64,000 nt of DNA. It comes from Phalacrocorax aristotelis (lineage: Eukaryota > Chordata > Aves > Suliformes > Phalacrocoracidae). Below the pieces are notes generated by a model. That model was given only the letters and a program-made list of their open reading frames with translations. It was not told the DNA's origin and did not search any database. The translations under genes were made by a program, and so were the position numbers. The stretch lies in contig NC_134276.1 of NCBI RefSeq assembly GCF_949628215.1, forward strand, positions 132,618,125-132,682,124. The letters are read 5' to 3'. This document shows, piece by piece, positions 11,111 to 23,800 of this stretch (position 1 is its first letter; each line of letters starts with the position of its first letter).

Positions 11111-14100
11111 GCAATGGGTCTGATTTTATTTATTTACTCATGTAATTATTTTTTGCAATCTTTGTTCTCCTTTTCTCTTATTACTAAGGGATGAATGTCA
11201 TGAGGCTAGTATCTGAACTTCCAGCTTACCTCTGATCATTACAGCACCAACAGTTGCAGACAGGTAGTGTCTATTCTATTCCCCTTCCTTTGCATCTCTC
11301 CCCACCCCCCAAATTTATATTAAGTGCCCTCAGGGTTTATAAACCCACACAGCCAAAGCAGCCAGATGTGAGGAGAGAGTGGAAGTAGTAATAACCTAAG
11401 TGGAATTTCTCCATGGGGACTTATTTTGAAGTGTTGTCTTTAAACGAGAAAACTCCCAGAAGAAAAAAGATAGTTACATTTAAGACAGGGCTGATAAAGA
11501 AAATCAAGTCTTTTTTTTAGAGGGTTTTGGAAAATAGAAAAAGGTTGCAAAATCAAACAAGTGATTTTAACCTAGACCCTGTATTGAGGTCTGTTTTAAA
11601 TGCTGTTGTTCTCCAACACTGGATTCGGTGCCACAGGAGTGGTGTTGCCTGTGGGATTTTACACTCTTGCCCCATGGAAGTGCACACCTGTTTCCCAAAC
11701 AAACCACTGTGCCCACAGAGAGCTCCATTTCCTGCAGCTTGCTCTACAGTCCCACATGCTTTGAAGTCCCCATCAAGTCACCAGGTCCCTTCTTCCCCTT
11801 CCCACCCTCCCCTGCAGTCCAGCACGGTGCCAGCCTGCCTTCTTCTCTGATTCATAGATTATTTTTTTTTTAAAGCCTGAAGGGACGGGTATATCGTGTC
11901 ATTTGGCTTCTCAAGTGGCCAAGAACTACCCCACTCCATTGCTGTGACTGCTCTCCAACTTCTCTTTAAGACAGCTGGGTTTGGAGTCACGAGAGCTGGA
12001 AAACCCAGGTATGCTCTAATGGTCACACTCCCCCATGAAGGCCTGCATCTCATTTCCAGTTCCATCATTATGTAGCTGCAGGTTTTCTGCTGGGTTGAAG
12101 AGCCCTCTACTGTCAGAAACCTCATTCCCATACAGGTAATGCCAGCCCATACTCAATAGGAAAGAGCTCAGACACGAGAGTCTTGAATTTATGTTATCTT
12201 GTAGTGCCAGTCCATGTTTCTGGGCTTCAGGTCATCCCTGTTGCTCACTTCTTGAGTCCTTCCAAACTTCAGTGTCTTTTTAGTGTCGTATACTCAGATT
12301 TCACGCAATGGGTTCACTATTGTGATATAAGGGAGAAACTTTACCTCCCTTCTTGGGGAACGTACGAGCATAACCCATCTCCACAGCTGAGGACTTACGC
12401 AAGTAACATGTGTTTACTTGGTTATCTCCCAACCCCCTCATTCTTTCTGGAATTTCCACAAAGCAGTCCTCCATCTTGAAGAGCACAGACTACATCTGCA
12501 TTCCTGGATGAATGTCTTTCCGCTTTCACCGCAGCCACAAATACTTACTGTTTGTAAACAAATGCCACCCTGGCAGTTACGGACTGCTCTGCACATATCA
12601 TCTTTCTCCACTGTTTATCACCTTCATTGTTCCTGGGTCCTCTGAAAGCGTCATCAGCACTGGTTTAATATCTTCTTTCAGACCATTAATCACGTTACTA
12701 ATGAGCATTAGTTTCAGAACAGCATCCTACTAGAATTCATTTCATATTCTTTCCCCCCTCATCTCTTGAAATCTATCAGTGAACTAAAATTTATAATATT
12801 GGCCCTTTTGTTGCTTTAATAATTACTTATTTTTAAATCAGGGAATAGGCTTGTGTGGCTAAATAAGATATCTTGTGCTGGCATAACCTTTAACTTGAGG
12901 TTGCTCTAGTGCCTTTGTTAGCTCAACCCATGATTTAATCAGAGAATACTACAGCTGTCGGTCAGGAACAATTTCAAGAAAGTGAGAGTGAGACAATTAT
13001 AAAAACAGATATATCCATTTTTATTTTTAGATTTATTGCATTTTTGATCTCTTATCTTGACTTAATGCCAGTTTAACTGGTTTACAGCTGTGAATATCAT
13101 CTCATTTACAGTTTACAAATATTGGCACAAGGTTATTTCCTCAGTGTTCTACAATGCTTTAAAAAGTAGAGCGAAAGGTGCACAGAGCTTCGGGGCTACT
13201 GACAAAAACATTTAAGGTCAAAGTTCCCACTAGCTCTAATGGCTTTTATTTTCACAATAAATTTTCAAATATAGAAAACTGAATATACAATGAACCAACC
13301 CCCTTAAGTTTCTATTCTATTTGTGTGTAGCTGATGCACTCTCATCCAAGGTTATGCAATCCATTTTTCTACCAGCTTTTCCAGCCTCTCTCCACCTCAT
13401 TCTCCCACCTCTCCCTCTCATTCCCCACTCCACCCCTGCTTTTAAGCACGGCAGGACCCTCTGTCTCACTCCAGGTGTCCAACTTGCTCCTCAGCAAGAT
13501 CCAGAAGTACCACTGAGCTGCGCTGCTTTGGTGCTTCAACAAGTCCCTTGTGAAGGTGACAGCTGTGGGAGAAGGAGGGAGGACTGATTCTGTCTCCATC
13601 AGACGGATGGCTTGGAACTGCACCCTGTGCACCTTAAACAAACACCGTTTGACTTTCATGTTGGGAACATCCAACCTTCCTTTCCTCCACCTTGCTGGAA
13701 GAGCTGTCACAGATGTCTCAGAAATGTAAGAGTCTCATCCCAGGCCTTCCCTTTTCCCTGATACAGCAGGTGGACTACTTTTAACAGGAAACCATTTCAC
13801 TTGAAACAGTAACTAATGGGAAAAAATTAACCAGGTGTCATGGAAATGCCAATGTTAGGGCAGTGTAGCAGAGGTGGGCTTCCTGGTTGCATGGGTGCTT
13901 TTGTTTTGAAGCAGCTCCATTAGAGCAGGGCTACACACACAGCCTCAGGCACCCGCTTACAATAACCTAGAGCTTGTCTAAAGACAAGAGGAGGAGTAGT
14001 AAATCACTGGTTGTGCACACATACCTTTTTGTTGCATCCGTGCAATTCTCTGCGTGATCTTCCATTGGATTATTAATGTAGGTCAGGGATCAGTATGTGA

Positions 14101-16149
14101 ATTTTCATCAAACCAGGGTATCAGCAAAAGGGAGAGCCCCAAGCACAACTCGCACTCACTCAGCAAAAGGCACTGGCGGCAGTGCATCCTACTCCCACGC
14201 AGGTACACATCTGCCCTCCTTCTCCGTGCCTTCACTTTCTCTCCTTTTCTTGAGTCCTTCAAGCCACCAATCGAAAAACACCATTGTGCCTGGATCAACA
14301 CCTGCCTGGCACAGCCGAGAAGGTGTCTCCAGCAGAACCCCAAGCAGCAGGTGAAGAACAGCCTCCCAGGACTGGAGGAGTCAAGGGAGGTTCCCTTCTT
14401 TGGGAAAAAACGTCCTGCTCTCTGAAGTCAGAGGTTAACACACTGTGTCAGACTAGTGGAGACCCTCCCAGTACACTTCCTGTGCTTACTTTTCAGTTTG
14501 GGATCTTTCAAACTCTGTCCTGGGCTCCTGTCTCTTCTCCCCAGCCTTAACACAAGGTGGTCCTCTAACTGAACCTCTTTTCCATTTCCCTAGGCTGCTA
14601 GAGCCTTTTCATGCCTGGAGAAGGCTGAGATCTTCAAAACGACAGTACAGCAGTCAGCAAGGCTCAAGCAGCGATTCAATCACATCCCCCACCGGAGTGG
14701 AAGAGCACGTAAGGGTCCCAGATCCATAAGCAGGACAGCACCCATCAGGGTGCAGAGGCCAAATCCAGATAGAAGGATTAGGGATTACATCAAGATTAGG
14801 AATTCTGTGCCCAAAGAGGAACGGATTCTCACATCTCAAAGGTCCAGGTTAACCCCCCACTCCACCATGCCTGTCTCCCTGTTCTATTTCTCAGGCATTG
14901 CCTCAGAGGGCCAGGACATCGCAGCTGGTGGCCACCACTGCTGCGATGCTCTAAGCACCCTTCTGTGCTCAGTTGGTTCTTCGCTGGATCAAAACACCAG
15001 GTCCCACATCTTGCACCAGCTCAAGACCACCACCAGGACAAGGGCTGCTGTTGCTCCAGTTCCTTCCTACAAAGTCTGGCGACCCCAAGATGACTTGTCT
15101 TCCACGGAACCTCTCCTAGGCCCTGCTTTTTTCTGTGTAGCTCCTTCAGCCTAGCTCTCTTCAGGGCCTGCCTTGACTAGGACATCTCCAGAAACTCACT
15201 CCGCTCCCAGGGGCAGCTCATTTTTACCCCTTCCGACACTTACTTCCCTGTCTCAACCAAGGTCCCTCCCTTCACCCTCCCAGATGCCAGAGACCTCTCC
15301 AGGTGCACCCAGGCATGAAGCCATCACCTGAAGACCAGGACTCTTACGGGGGGGTTGCTACAGGACAGAGCAGCGCGGGGAAGTGGGTACAGAGCCTGCC
15401 ATCGGCTAAGACTCTGCCCCATGCTTCCTTGAGGGGTGGAACAGGTGCAAACTCTACCCTAAGCTTTCAGGGGCTGGATCCTGCATCCGTTCTTCAGAGC
15501 AAGACAGTCAGTCCTCAGCGAGGTGTCTGTCCCTCTGTCAGTGCCCATATGTACAACATGGAGATCCATGGCAAGATCCCGGCGTGCCAATTTCAAGGAT
15601 AAGTTTGCACCTTCTGTTTCAAATGAGTTGATGAAAAACTTTACGTAAGGGCATGTGCCAGAGCAGGGAACTGGCCCAGGAACCCAAGAGACCTTCCCTT
15701 GTCCTGTATTCCTAATGCCTCTCAAGTTTCACCTAATGCTTAAGTTAAAAGGCCATTTGTAACCACGTCAGCCTCAGTTGCAGCGTAATAATGAGAAAAT
15801 AACAGCAGTATTCCCCGGCCATGCAGGAACCCCAGAGGCCCAATTCAGCGCTGCACAGATGACCAGGCAGCAAGAAAGACCAACCAGTCTCCCTTGACTG
15901 CACAGCAAAACTACAGCAATTAAAGGGTATTTTTGCAAACGGTGGGTTCTTGGGTCTTCTTTCACAATTTCCATGCTGAGCATTATCTCACTTCGTAACT
16001 ACGTGGGAACGCTATAAGGCTATTTTAAATAAAACCTTAGAATTAAACACCAAGTTTCTCCTCAGCAATTTCCCGAGGATATGTAAGAGGTTAGTTAATT
16101 CCACAGCAGGCACAATTAGGTCAGCTGAAGGTAAAGACCAATCCAACAA
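11111..16149. other. Gene-free spacer between COPS7A and MLF2
   Basis: No exon with both splice signals and a recognisable product was found. AT-rich stretches occur near 12770-13080. A short CR1-like relic at 11850 is listed separately. MLF2 transcription, on the minus strand, should end at the right border. Confidence 0.5.
11850..11910 (-). mobile_element. Possible ancient CR1-like 3' end relic
   Basis: TCATAGATTATTTTT followed by AAAGCCTGAAGGGAC resembles the antisense 3' end of old amniote CR1-type elements, which commonly read TCATAGATTTTTAAAGCCAGAAGGGACC. Only about 60 bp are recognisable, so this is tentative. Confidence 0.4.
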
Positions 16150-16167
16150 TTCTTTACAGTTTGTTTC

Positions 16168-16173
16168 TTTATT
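16168..16173 (-). terminator. MLF2: MLF2 polyadenylation signal
   Basis: TTTATT on the plus strand gives AATAAA on the minus strand, about 1.15 kb past the MLF2 stop codon at 17319. I saw no other AATAAA on the minus strand between them, so the 3' UTR probably spans about 16150-17318 as one exon with the last coding part. Confidence 0.65.
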
Positions 16174-17318
16174 CAGTAAACATCTAGTTACAAGTTTCAC
16201 AAATTAAAAAAGTGGGGGAGCTGATTGAAGAGGGGTCGGGGGGGCCCACAGGCTGATCCGGCTTTTGTTCTGCTCCTCCCTTCTCTAATGCATACATCCT
16301 TCTGCTTCTCCCTAGCAGCACCAAGCATCAGGAGGGGAATCGAAGCCTCTGTCCCAGTGAGGGGACCGACACAGGGTTCTAGCAGAATTCCCTCATATTT
16401 CTCTCACAGGGGACTAATCACGAACTTCAGAACCAGCCCAACCCAGCACAGAAAGAGCAGAAAGGATGGAACAGGCGAGGCGGCAGCTCCTCATGCCCAC
16501 CACTACTGGCAGAAAGAACAGAACCAAAGGAGAGCAGAAAGGGAATGGGCATTTAACGCATTCCTTGCACATCAGTGAGATTCCCCGTGCCCCACTGCAG
16601 CACCCAAATGGGGCAAAAAGAGAGCAATGCAGAAGATTAGTTGCTTTGTTTCAATTCTTAAGTGGGGGAGGTTAATACTAAATTTGAGGAGGGTCCAAGT
16701 GGTGCTTTGAAGGGGCTTCAGAGTTTCACTGTCTGTACCTGGGAGGAAGGGAAATGGAAAACATAAAAAAGAGTAAGTGGTGAGCAGAAAGCAGCACAGA
16801 ACATGAAGACATATTTAAACGTCAAGTCTAGACATCAAAAAAAAAAAAGGGAAAAAAAGAGCCCTATCCAAAACATAGAAGAGCAGACACCAGCATTTGT
16901 ATTTCAAACTGGACTGACAGCACATGGTCTCTTAAGTTCTATACAGCAACAGTATAAACACCCTATAGACTGTGATCCCACCTCATTTCATACCATTCCA
17001 ACCACCAGTTATGGCTGACGCCACACTTTTTTGTTGATGACAAAGCTAACTTAAACAGCTTCTGCCTTCCCATTCAGAATAGTATTTCCTCAAAACTCCC
17101 ACCTCCCCCTGCTCTCTAGATTAAGTGGGAAAACTCATTTCCAACCAACACTTCAAAATAATGTAAGACGGGGGCAATGAAAAAAAGATAAAAGTCATAT
17201 GGCTAAGAGGCAACCGCGCAGTGGAAGATGAGGTATAAAGACTTGTTAAGACTTACAAGAGCATGTAGGTAGATTTGGGGGTGGCCACACCGCACCCCCC
17301 ACAAGGTCTGCTCCGGGT

Positions 17319-20300
17319 TCACCAGTCATACCGACGGGACTGTCTGGAGGGAGAATCCTCAGGGCCCTGGATTGCAAGACGAGTCCCTTCAGCCCGACGG
17401 CCGCTGCCACCTTCATGACGTCGGTAATCCAGCCCCCGCTGCGGCCGGAAACGGGATGTCTCTCGCCTCCACTCATCATCAAATGCGGCTGCATCACCTA
17501 CATAAGGAAAGGACAAGCTCAGAGGAGGAGGAGGTGGGGAAGCGGCACCCTGGGAGGAGGACATGGGCAGTACTCACTTTCATCCATGTTGATGTAGTCC
17601 TGCCTCTCCTCCTGGTCACCCGTGCGATGGTTGCGGGACCGCTGCATGATGTGGGCCCGCTCCCTGATGTGGTGTCCAATTGACATCTGTTCCAAGCCAC
17701 TGTCCGAGTCCCTTACGGTCCGTCTGGTCTCACGGATCTGAGGGCAGATTCCCCAGCAGGATCAACATTTTAATTAATCCACCCAGCCTCATAAGGCACT
17801 CTGATTCTCGCCTGCAGCATCTCAGTCACATTGCACTGCCACCACTCCCAGGATGTCAGACGCAACATAATGAGGGAAAAATGGATTCCCCCCCGCTAGC
17901 ACTTCCCATCCCCTCCCAGTGGCCCTTGCCATGGTTCAGTGAGCCACAATGCGTTCCTGGAACTGCAACTGACTGCAAAGCAGAAGTGCTGTGGGTGGCC
18001 AGCATCGAGCCACCAAATGAAGTCTATCCACTCACAACAAAACCAGCAGCCTCATACTGGGGAGATGCAGTGCAGCCTCCTCCTTACCCCACCAGGTGCT
18101 GAACGCATCTCTGAGGTCTCTTGATAGACCTTGGGCCCATCACCCAGGTTGGAATAGGAGATGACAGTTGAGGAGGTAAATGTCTGGCAGTTAGCACCAC
18201 TCGTCATATGCTCCTGCAAGAAGAAATGGGGAATGGTACAAAGAAGGAATGGGAGGGAAGAAGAGATGGCAGTTAATTCTCTTTCTGTGCAACAGAGTAG
18301 GAAGAAATTACAATGGGAAGAATATAATCCCCATGGGTTCATCTTTCTGAAGAATACATCTTCCTGTTAAAATAATTCTCGTTTCTCGCTAAACAAGTCT
18401 ACCCCCACACTTCCTTCCTCACCCATCTCTCCTCCCTGCCCTGGGCAGGTAACGCTTCAGGAACAAGCTCTCTATCATTCCGTATTGGTCAGCAAGCAAA
18501 GCTTACAGCCTCTGCCACCTTGGCAGCTTGAACAAAGCCAATACCAAAGAGATGCAGTAAGATGCGAGACCTTAGAGAGGACGGCAGGAGAACCCTCAGT
18601 ACTCCCCTCGATACAGACTAGCTTATGGAAGGTTCTTACCATGTTTCCAATCATGTCGTTCATCATCCCAAACATATCTATAAAGCCACCTGCCTGAAAG
18701 AAAGGGGAAGAGAACACAACAACAGCCAGTTTGGAAAAATACAGGAGGAAGGAACAACAAACTATCTGCAAGGGACAAAAACCTGCTGCCTAAGAAGAAA
18801 AAACAACTTCTTTTCCCTTTCTTTCAGTAATGCAGAAAAAAAACAGGATTTGGGGTTGCTGTTCTCCCCATTCTCTCAGGTTGCATTGCCCAAGTGTTCC
18901 AGCCCTCCAGATCTCTGCATACAGCAAACGTTCTTTTAGTTTGGGTCTGACTCCCGACGCACTGGGGTTTGAGTCCAGGCACTTGGCAAAGCTAAGAGAA
19001 GAAATCTCAGGTGTGCACTTACAGTGATTTTAACCACAACACAGTAATCCTCGATGATGTTTTCACCTCATCACTGTCAACTCCTTAAGTTTAACTCTTA
19101 CAACTTTTTAATCTTGTAAACCTAAAGGCTGCAGTAATACACTGGGCCAGCAGGTCTCACAGGTTAATTGTGCAATATGTCAACAAAATTACTATGTCAG
19201 TTTAAACTTGCTGATTTTTTTTGTTTCCTCATGTAGCCTCTCATTCTCATTTTCAGCACAGCAGTACTCACACACAATGCCATTATCCTTTGAAGTCTAT
19301 CTGTTTGTATTCTTATTAATCCTTCTCTGAGCTACAACAATTCCAGGACGCTTAGCCTCTTTCACTGAGGCAATCCTGCAGAGCAAGGCAGCTAAGTTGC
19401 TGGATCTGGAATAACCTATTTCCACTGTATTATTTTAGTAGATGACAGAGATCAGCATGCTCTGAGCACGGTGTTCTCACATACACACAGTCATTCTCAT
19501 TCCAGTCCTGTTCACCTGAAGTATTCTGTTGGCTTTTCTATCCACCACCATTCGCAAAGGACGCTCAATAATCAGCTCTCCCTACTGATGGCTAAGTCTT
19601 TTCCTTGTGTTGTCACAGTTCCTCCATTACCTCCGAATAGATCTGCAGCTTCTTTTCAGACATATGAGGTTATTAAGAGACTATCTGCTCTTCCCGGATA
19701 TTATCTGTCCCAAGTCTTAAGAAATATTGTGCTAGAACGGCATTAGGGCTCTTCTCTGATCAAGGTGCAAATACAACCTCCCTCTATAAAGAGAGTTAGA
19801 ATCTCTCCTCTGAAACAGTTCACAGACTAGATTAAAACATTAGAGCGGAAACAAGGGAAAGGCCTGAAGTCATATAGCAACGCAGTGAGAGAGGTACAAG
19901 AGAAACCACCTGCCTCCAGTTTCAGTTCAATACCCTCTTTTGTGTTCTGTTTACTATCAATCTAGAGCTCATTCTGGTCTCTTTACACCTTCCCACCCTC
20001 ACTTCCCGTTAGGATAGATGGTCTTGCTCACAGATGGCTGCATTTTAGCACCGGTTGCACACAACACTGATTAATCTCAGTGTGGAACCACTACTTGGAA
20101 AACCTCTGACTTGACCCAGAAAAACAGAGAACTTACCATGCCAAGCATCCCAAAGGGCGAAACAGCTCCCGCCTGCCAGGACAACAGAAAAACAGAACAG
20201 AGAATGACCTTGCAACAGCCAAATGCTAGATCCTCCTCAGAACACCCTCATCCTTCTCAGAAACAGAGCTTGGGCCCAGTAAACAGATCAAGAAAGTACC

Positions 20301-22787
20301 CCACAGACTCCTGGCCATTCAAACCATATCACCCCTAACAAACCAGACAGAAAGTGATGCTCCTAAATTTCTCTCAGTTATATTGATTAATGTTCTTGAG
20401 AAATAACACAATTCAGTAACACAATAACACAAGGGAATTTCTTCCCTTCCTCCCATTCAACCTACAACAATTCAAGGTGCATGCATTTGAGTGTAAAGAA
20501 AAGTAAAGAGTAAAGAAGGGCACAAGAACACCACTGTTTTAGAGATTCGTTCTGCGCCCACCACCCGTGTGAAGGCGAGGGGTGTGCCCAACCCATGACT
20601 GTGAAAGACAGAAGCTAACATAGCAGTTTAAGAAATCCTATCCTGTACTCAGCCCCTCTTTTACCTGCATCCTACGTCCAGCCTGGCGAGCCCCAGGTGT
20701 GGTCCCATCAGTGATGCCAAGGAGCGGGCCAAACCCAAAACTTCCAGAAAGCATGCGGTTCATGTGCTGTCGGTGGATGGCAAAAGGGTCCCTTTCAGAA
20801 AGGTTGAGAGAACAACGGTGAGGAAGGGATGACAGAAGACAAAGCCCCATGTAATCCACACATCCTGACTTCGAGTTTCTTTTATGTAATGTACGTTCCT
20901 TTCCAAGCTGAAAGTCCAGAATCCCAATAACTCAGTGCTGCTTATGGTGACCCCTGGGGCTAGAAGGGACCTCTGGATCCCATCTTCTTGTAATAGAAGG
21001 TATTATGCCACAGAATCCCTCTTGGGCACTAACTGATGTCTGTTTAGAAGCAGCCTGCTGTTCTGCTCCCACTAATGCTTTAGGGCCAAGTGTGGCCACA
21101 GCCATTCCAGAACCTCACTGGTCTAACAGATGAAAGCTACTTCTCAGATCCACAGTCCAGGTACCACCATCATTTCATACTCATTTCCTCTTGTGCCATC
21201 AACATCCTTTATGTTAACAGCTCCACAGAAGAATCAAACCCTTCTAGAAGAGCAGTTCTTAATTTTGCAGTGACGTACACGAAGATCCTCCTGGCTGCAA
21301 AGAGAGGACTACATTTAATGGGACCAGGAAGCATGTGCTCCAAGTTATTGTCCTCTCACCCTTTCACATACACATGGACAAACACACTCAAATGCAAGAC
21401 CGAAACCTCCAGAATGGACAATACAGCCTGATGCTGTGTGACGTTTCTCTGCCCCAGGTAGTCTTCATCTGCTATTTTCCTGCAGTGTTATGTCAATGTC
21501 TTGACACCTGTCAAGAGGCTGAGACCACATACAGCTTTTGCAAATTGAAGAGGGAAAGAGAGCAATATTTGGGGTCCCTAATTGGTTTTCCTTCCTTTCC
21601 TTCTTTTGCAGCCTCCACTTTGAGGGCTGTACGCATTCACACATGCTGGAGGAGCAAAGAGAGAAAGAGGAGAATAGGGACAAATCGTCACAGAAGACAG
21701 TGGCCACAGTATGAAAAGTCTGGGAAATACCACAGCATTCCTCTGCATGCCTCCTGCGTGTGCATATCCTCAACAGCATATAATATTCCTGAGATCACAA
21801 AAGCACCTACTACAAACCAATATTTTTCTGTCTTTGCTGGAAATGCTTCCCATAATAAAGGCTAGACTCATACCTGCCACATCAATGAGAACATACAGTC
21901 ATTCTCTGAGTAACTGGGACATCAAGGTCTCCTCTTCTGCTAATTTGTTTACAGCTGATAAAATTCTTGCTTACTACCAATTTTATGGGCAAAAAATAGA
22001 CTTTATTCTTCAACATAAATTAATTCCACCAAATTTCTAGGAGTGTTGTGCTTAACGAATTTTAACTGTATTACAGTCTATTCCTTATCTGCTTTGGCAA
22101 GGACTGCCAACTTAGTTTCACTGCCAGAATTTATCAATAGCATCCAATTTCTGGACTGTGGACAGAAACATTCAGTTAAAGGAATCCCAGGAAGAGTTCA
22201 TAGGACCTTTGTTAGGTTTCAAGACTTGCATTTTAAAACTACTTGTTGTCTTTCCTTACAACTTAACAACTGCTTTAGCACTCTTCTCCAGCTGCAGTAA
22301 TGATTTCCTGTGCAGAACAGAAACAAACATTGGATGGAACAGCAGATTTTATCTATCTGAGCTGAAATCCTACTTTGCATAAGAAAAAAAAAAATCCTTA
22401 CGCAAAGAAAAAGATTAGGTATTCCAGCCTACTCAAACAGTTGCAATGCCTTTTGGCCTACTTTATTTAATTATGCTTTCCTCCAAGACCACGCTCTAAT
22501 ATTACAGAAATCAGACCAACGCAAACCAGGTTATTCCCTGTGCTGACCCTTAAGAGAATGTTTGTATTTTCCTCCAGGCCTCCACCGCGCTGCGGTATTT
22601 CCCGCAGACCCGAAGGCCCTCTGCCCGCCTATTCGGAGGGGAGGGTAGCACACACCGCGCCCCCCCCCCCGAAAATGATCTGTGCCGCAGCTGCCCCCCT
22701 CCGCCCCCAACCCCGGCTGATGCCCAGCTCGACTCACATGGCAAACATTGGGTCCTCCGGCTCGCCATCCCTCATCAGCCGGAACAT
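17319..22787 (-). CDS. MLF2: Myeloid leukemia factor 2
   Basis: MLF2 is an MLF-family nuclear/cytoplasmic protein linked to DNAJB6/HSP70 chaperones; its biochemical role is incompletely known. Coding exons in transcript order are 22787-22738, 20791-20665, 20172-20137, 18693-18640, 18213-18088, 17737-17578 and 17497-17319. All junctions are GT-AG and in frame. The total is 732 bp, 243 residues (human 248). Seen motifs: start [35 protein letters not shown]; the Met-rich [59 protein letters not shown]; and the C-terminus SRQSRRYDW. The paralogue MLF1 lacks this tail, so MLF2 is secure. The ATG is 24 nt inside an exon whose 3' splice site lies at 22812-22813, so a separate noncoding first exon must lie upstream in the CpG island. 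Confidence 0.97.
20950..20985 (-). mobile_element. Possible CR1 3'-end relic in MLF2 intron
   Basis: GGGGCTAGAAGGGACCTCTG followed by GATCCCATCTTCTTGT resembles the antisense CR1 terminus (GGGTTGGAAGGGACCTCTGGAGATCATCTTGTCC). Too short to be sure. Confidence 0.4.
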
Positions 22788-23800
22788 GCTTCCCTCGGTC
22801 GGGGGCGGCCTCTGCGGAGGGGAGGGGAAAGGGGTGAGGACGGCGGGGAGGGGGCGAGCAGCGGAAACTGCCCCACTGCCCCGCGCCTCCCTCCCACGCC
22901 CTGTCCCGTCCCGGGCAGGAGGTGGCAGCGCTCGATCCGCCGCGCCCTAGGCCGCGACCCCCCGCCGCCGGGCCCGAGCTCGAGCTCGCCCCCGCCGCGC
23001 CCCTCCCCTCCCCTCCCCTCCCCTCCCCTGCCTGCCGGTGGGAGCCGAGCGGCGAGTGCAGCCCTTCCCCTCCCGCGGCGGTGGGACGCCCACCGGCCCC
23101 TCACTCCTCCGCTCCCATCGCGGCCCGGCCCCGCTCTCGCCCCTGCGCCCCGCCCCGCCCCAGCCGGCTCGGCCCGCGCATGCGCCCCCGCCCCGGCCGG
23201 GGTGGCGGTGCGCGCACCGCGAGGAGGGCCCACTGGGCAGAGCGCCCCCTGGCGCAGGTCCCAGCTCGCCCCGGGGCCCGCACCCCGTACCCCCGGTCCG
23301 GTCTAGTCCGGCCTGCGGGCCGTGAGGGTGGCGCCGCGCCCCCTACGGCCCGGCCGCCGCCCCGGGGCCGGCCCCGCAAGGCCCAGCCGCTGGAGGACGC
23401 CCCGGGCCCGAGGGGGTCACAGTCCGAACGGCGGCGCGGCGGCTCCCGCAGCGGCCTCACCACCCAGGAGTGGCAGGGAGCAGCTAGCGCCGCCCGGCCC
23501 GACGCACGGCATTGCCCGGTGGATCCGGGAGTCGACCCTGGCTGGCAGCGAGGGAAAGCATGCCCGGTCAGAGGGGGCCATTGTTCCTCAGGTGGAGGGG
23601 ACAGCGGATGGGGATGGCGGCCAGGCACTGGGGTCATTTGCTGCTCCCGTCCCGCCGGGGCAAGAGGAGGGCAGCCGACGGGCGAGGCGAGCGCTCAAAG
23701 GAGCAGAACGAGAGGGAATGTGTTCACGGACACCTCCACCATGCTCACTGGCAAGCCGGCTGTGGGCGTCACTGCCCTGGGGCAGCCACCATGAACCACA
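22590..23800 (-). promoter_or_regulatory. MLF2: CpG island with MLF2 promoter and noncoding first exon
   Basis: Very GC- and CpG-rich sequence covers the first coding exon and about 1 kb upstream of it. Because the coding start lies just inside an exon with a good 3' splice site (CTCCGCAG on the minus strand, exon from 22811), transcription must start further right. Candidate minus-strand donors reading GTGAGG lie at the complement of 23099-23104 and of 23455-23460. No TATA box was seen. CpG islands of this kind often fire in both directions; see the finding on plus-strand signals at 24.7-25.6 kb. Confidence 0.75.
23000..23029. repeat. (CCCTC)n pentanucleotide repeat
   Basis: About six tandem CCCTC units. 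On the minus (MLF2 sense) strand this reads as GGGGA repeats, able in principle to form a G-quadruplex near the transcription start. Confidence 0.85.

Noticed and set aside
22922..23794. Plus-strand open frame of 290 residues, with other long overlapping frames at the MLF2 CpG island
   Set aside because: Pro/Arg/Ala/Gly-rich translation in several frames at once, as expected where stop codons are rare in GC-rich DNA. It has no known motif and it overlaps the MLF2 promoter and first exons.
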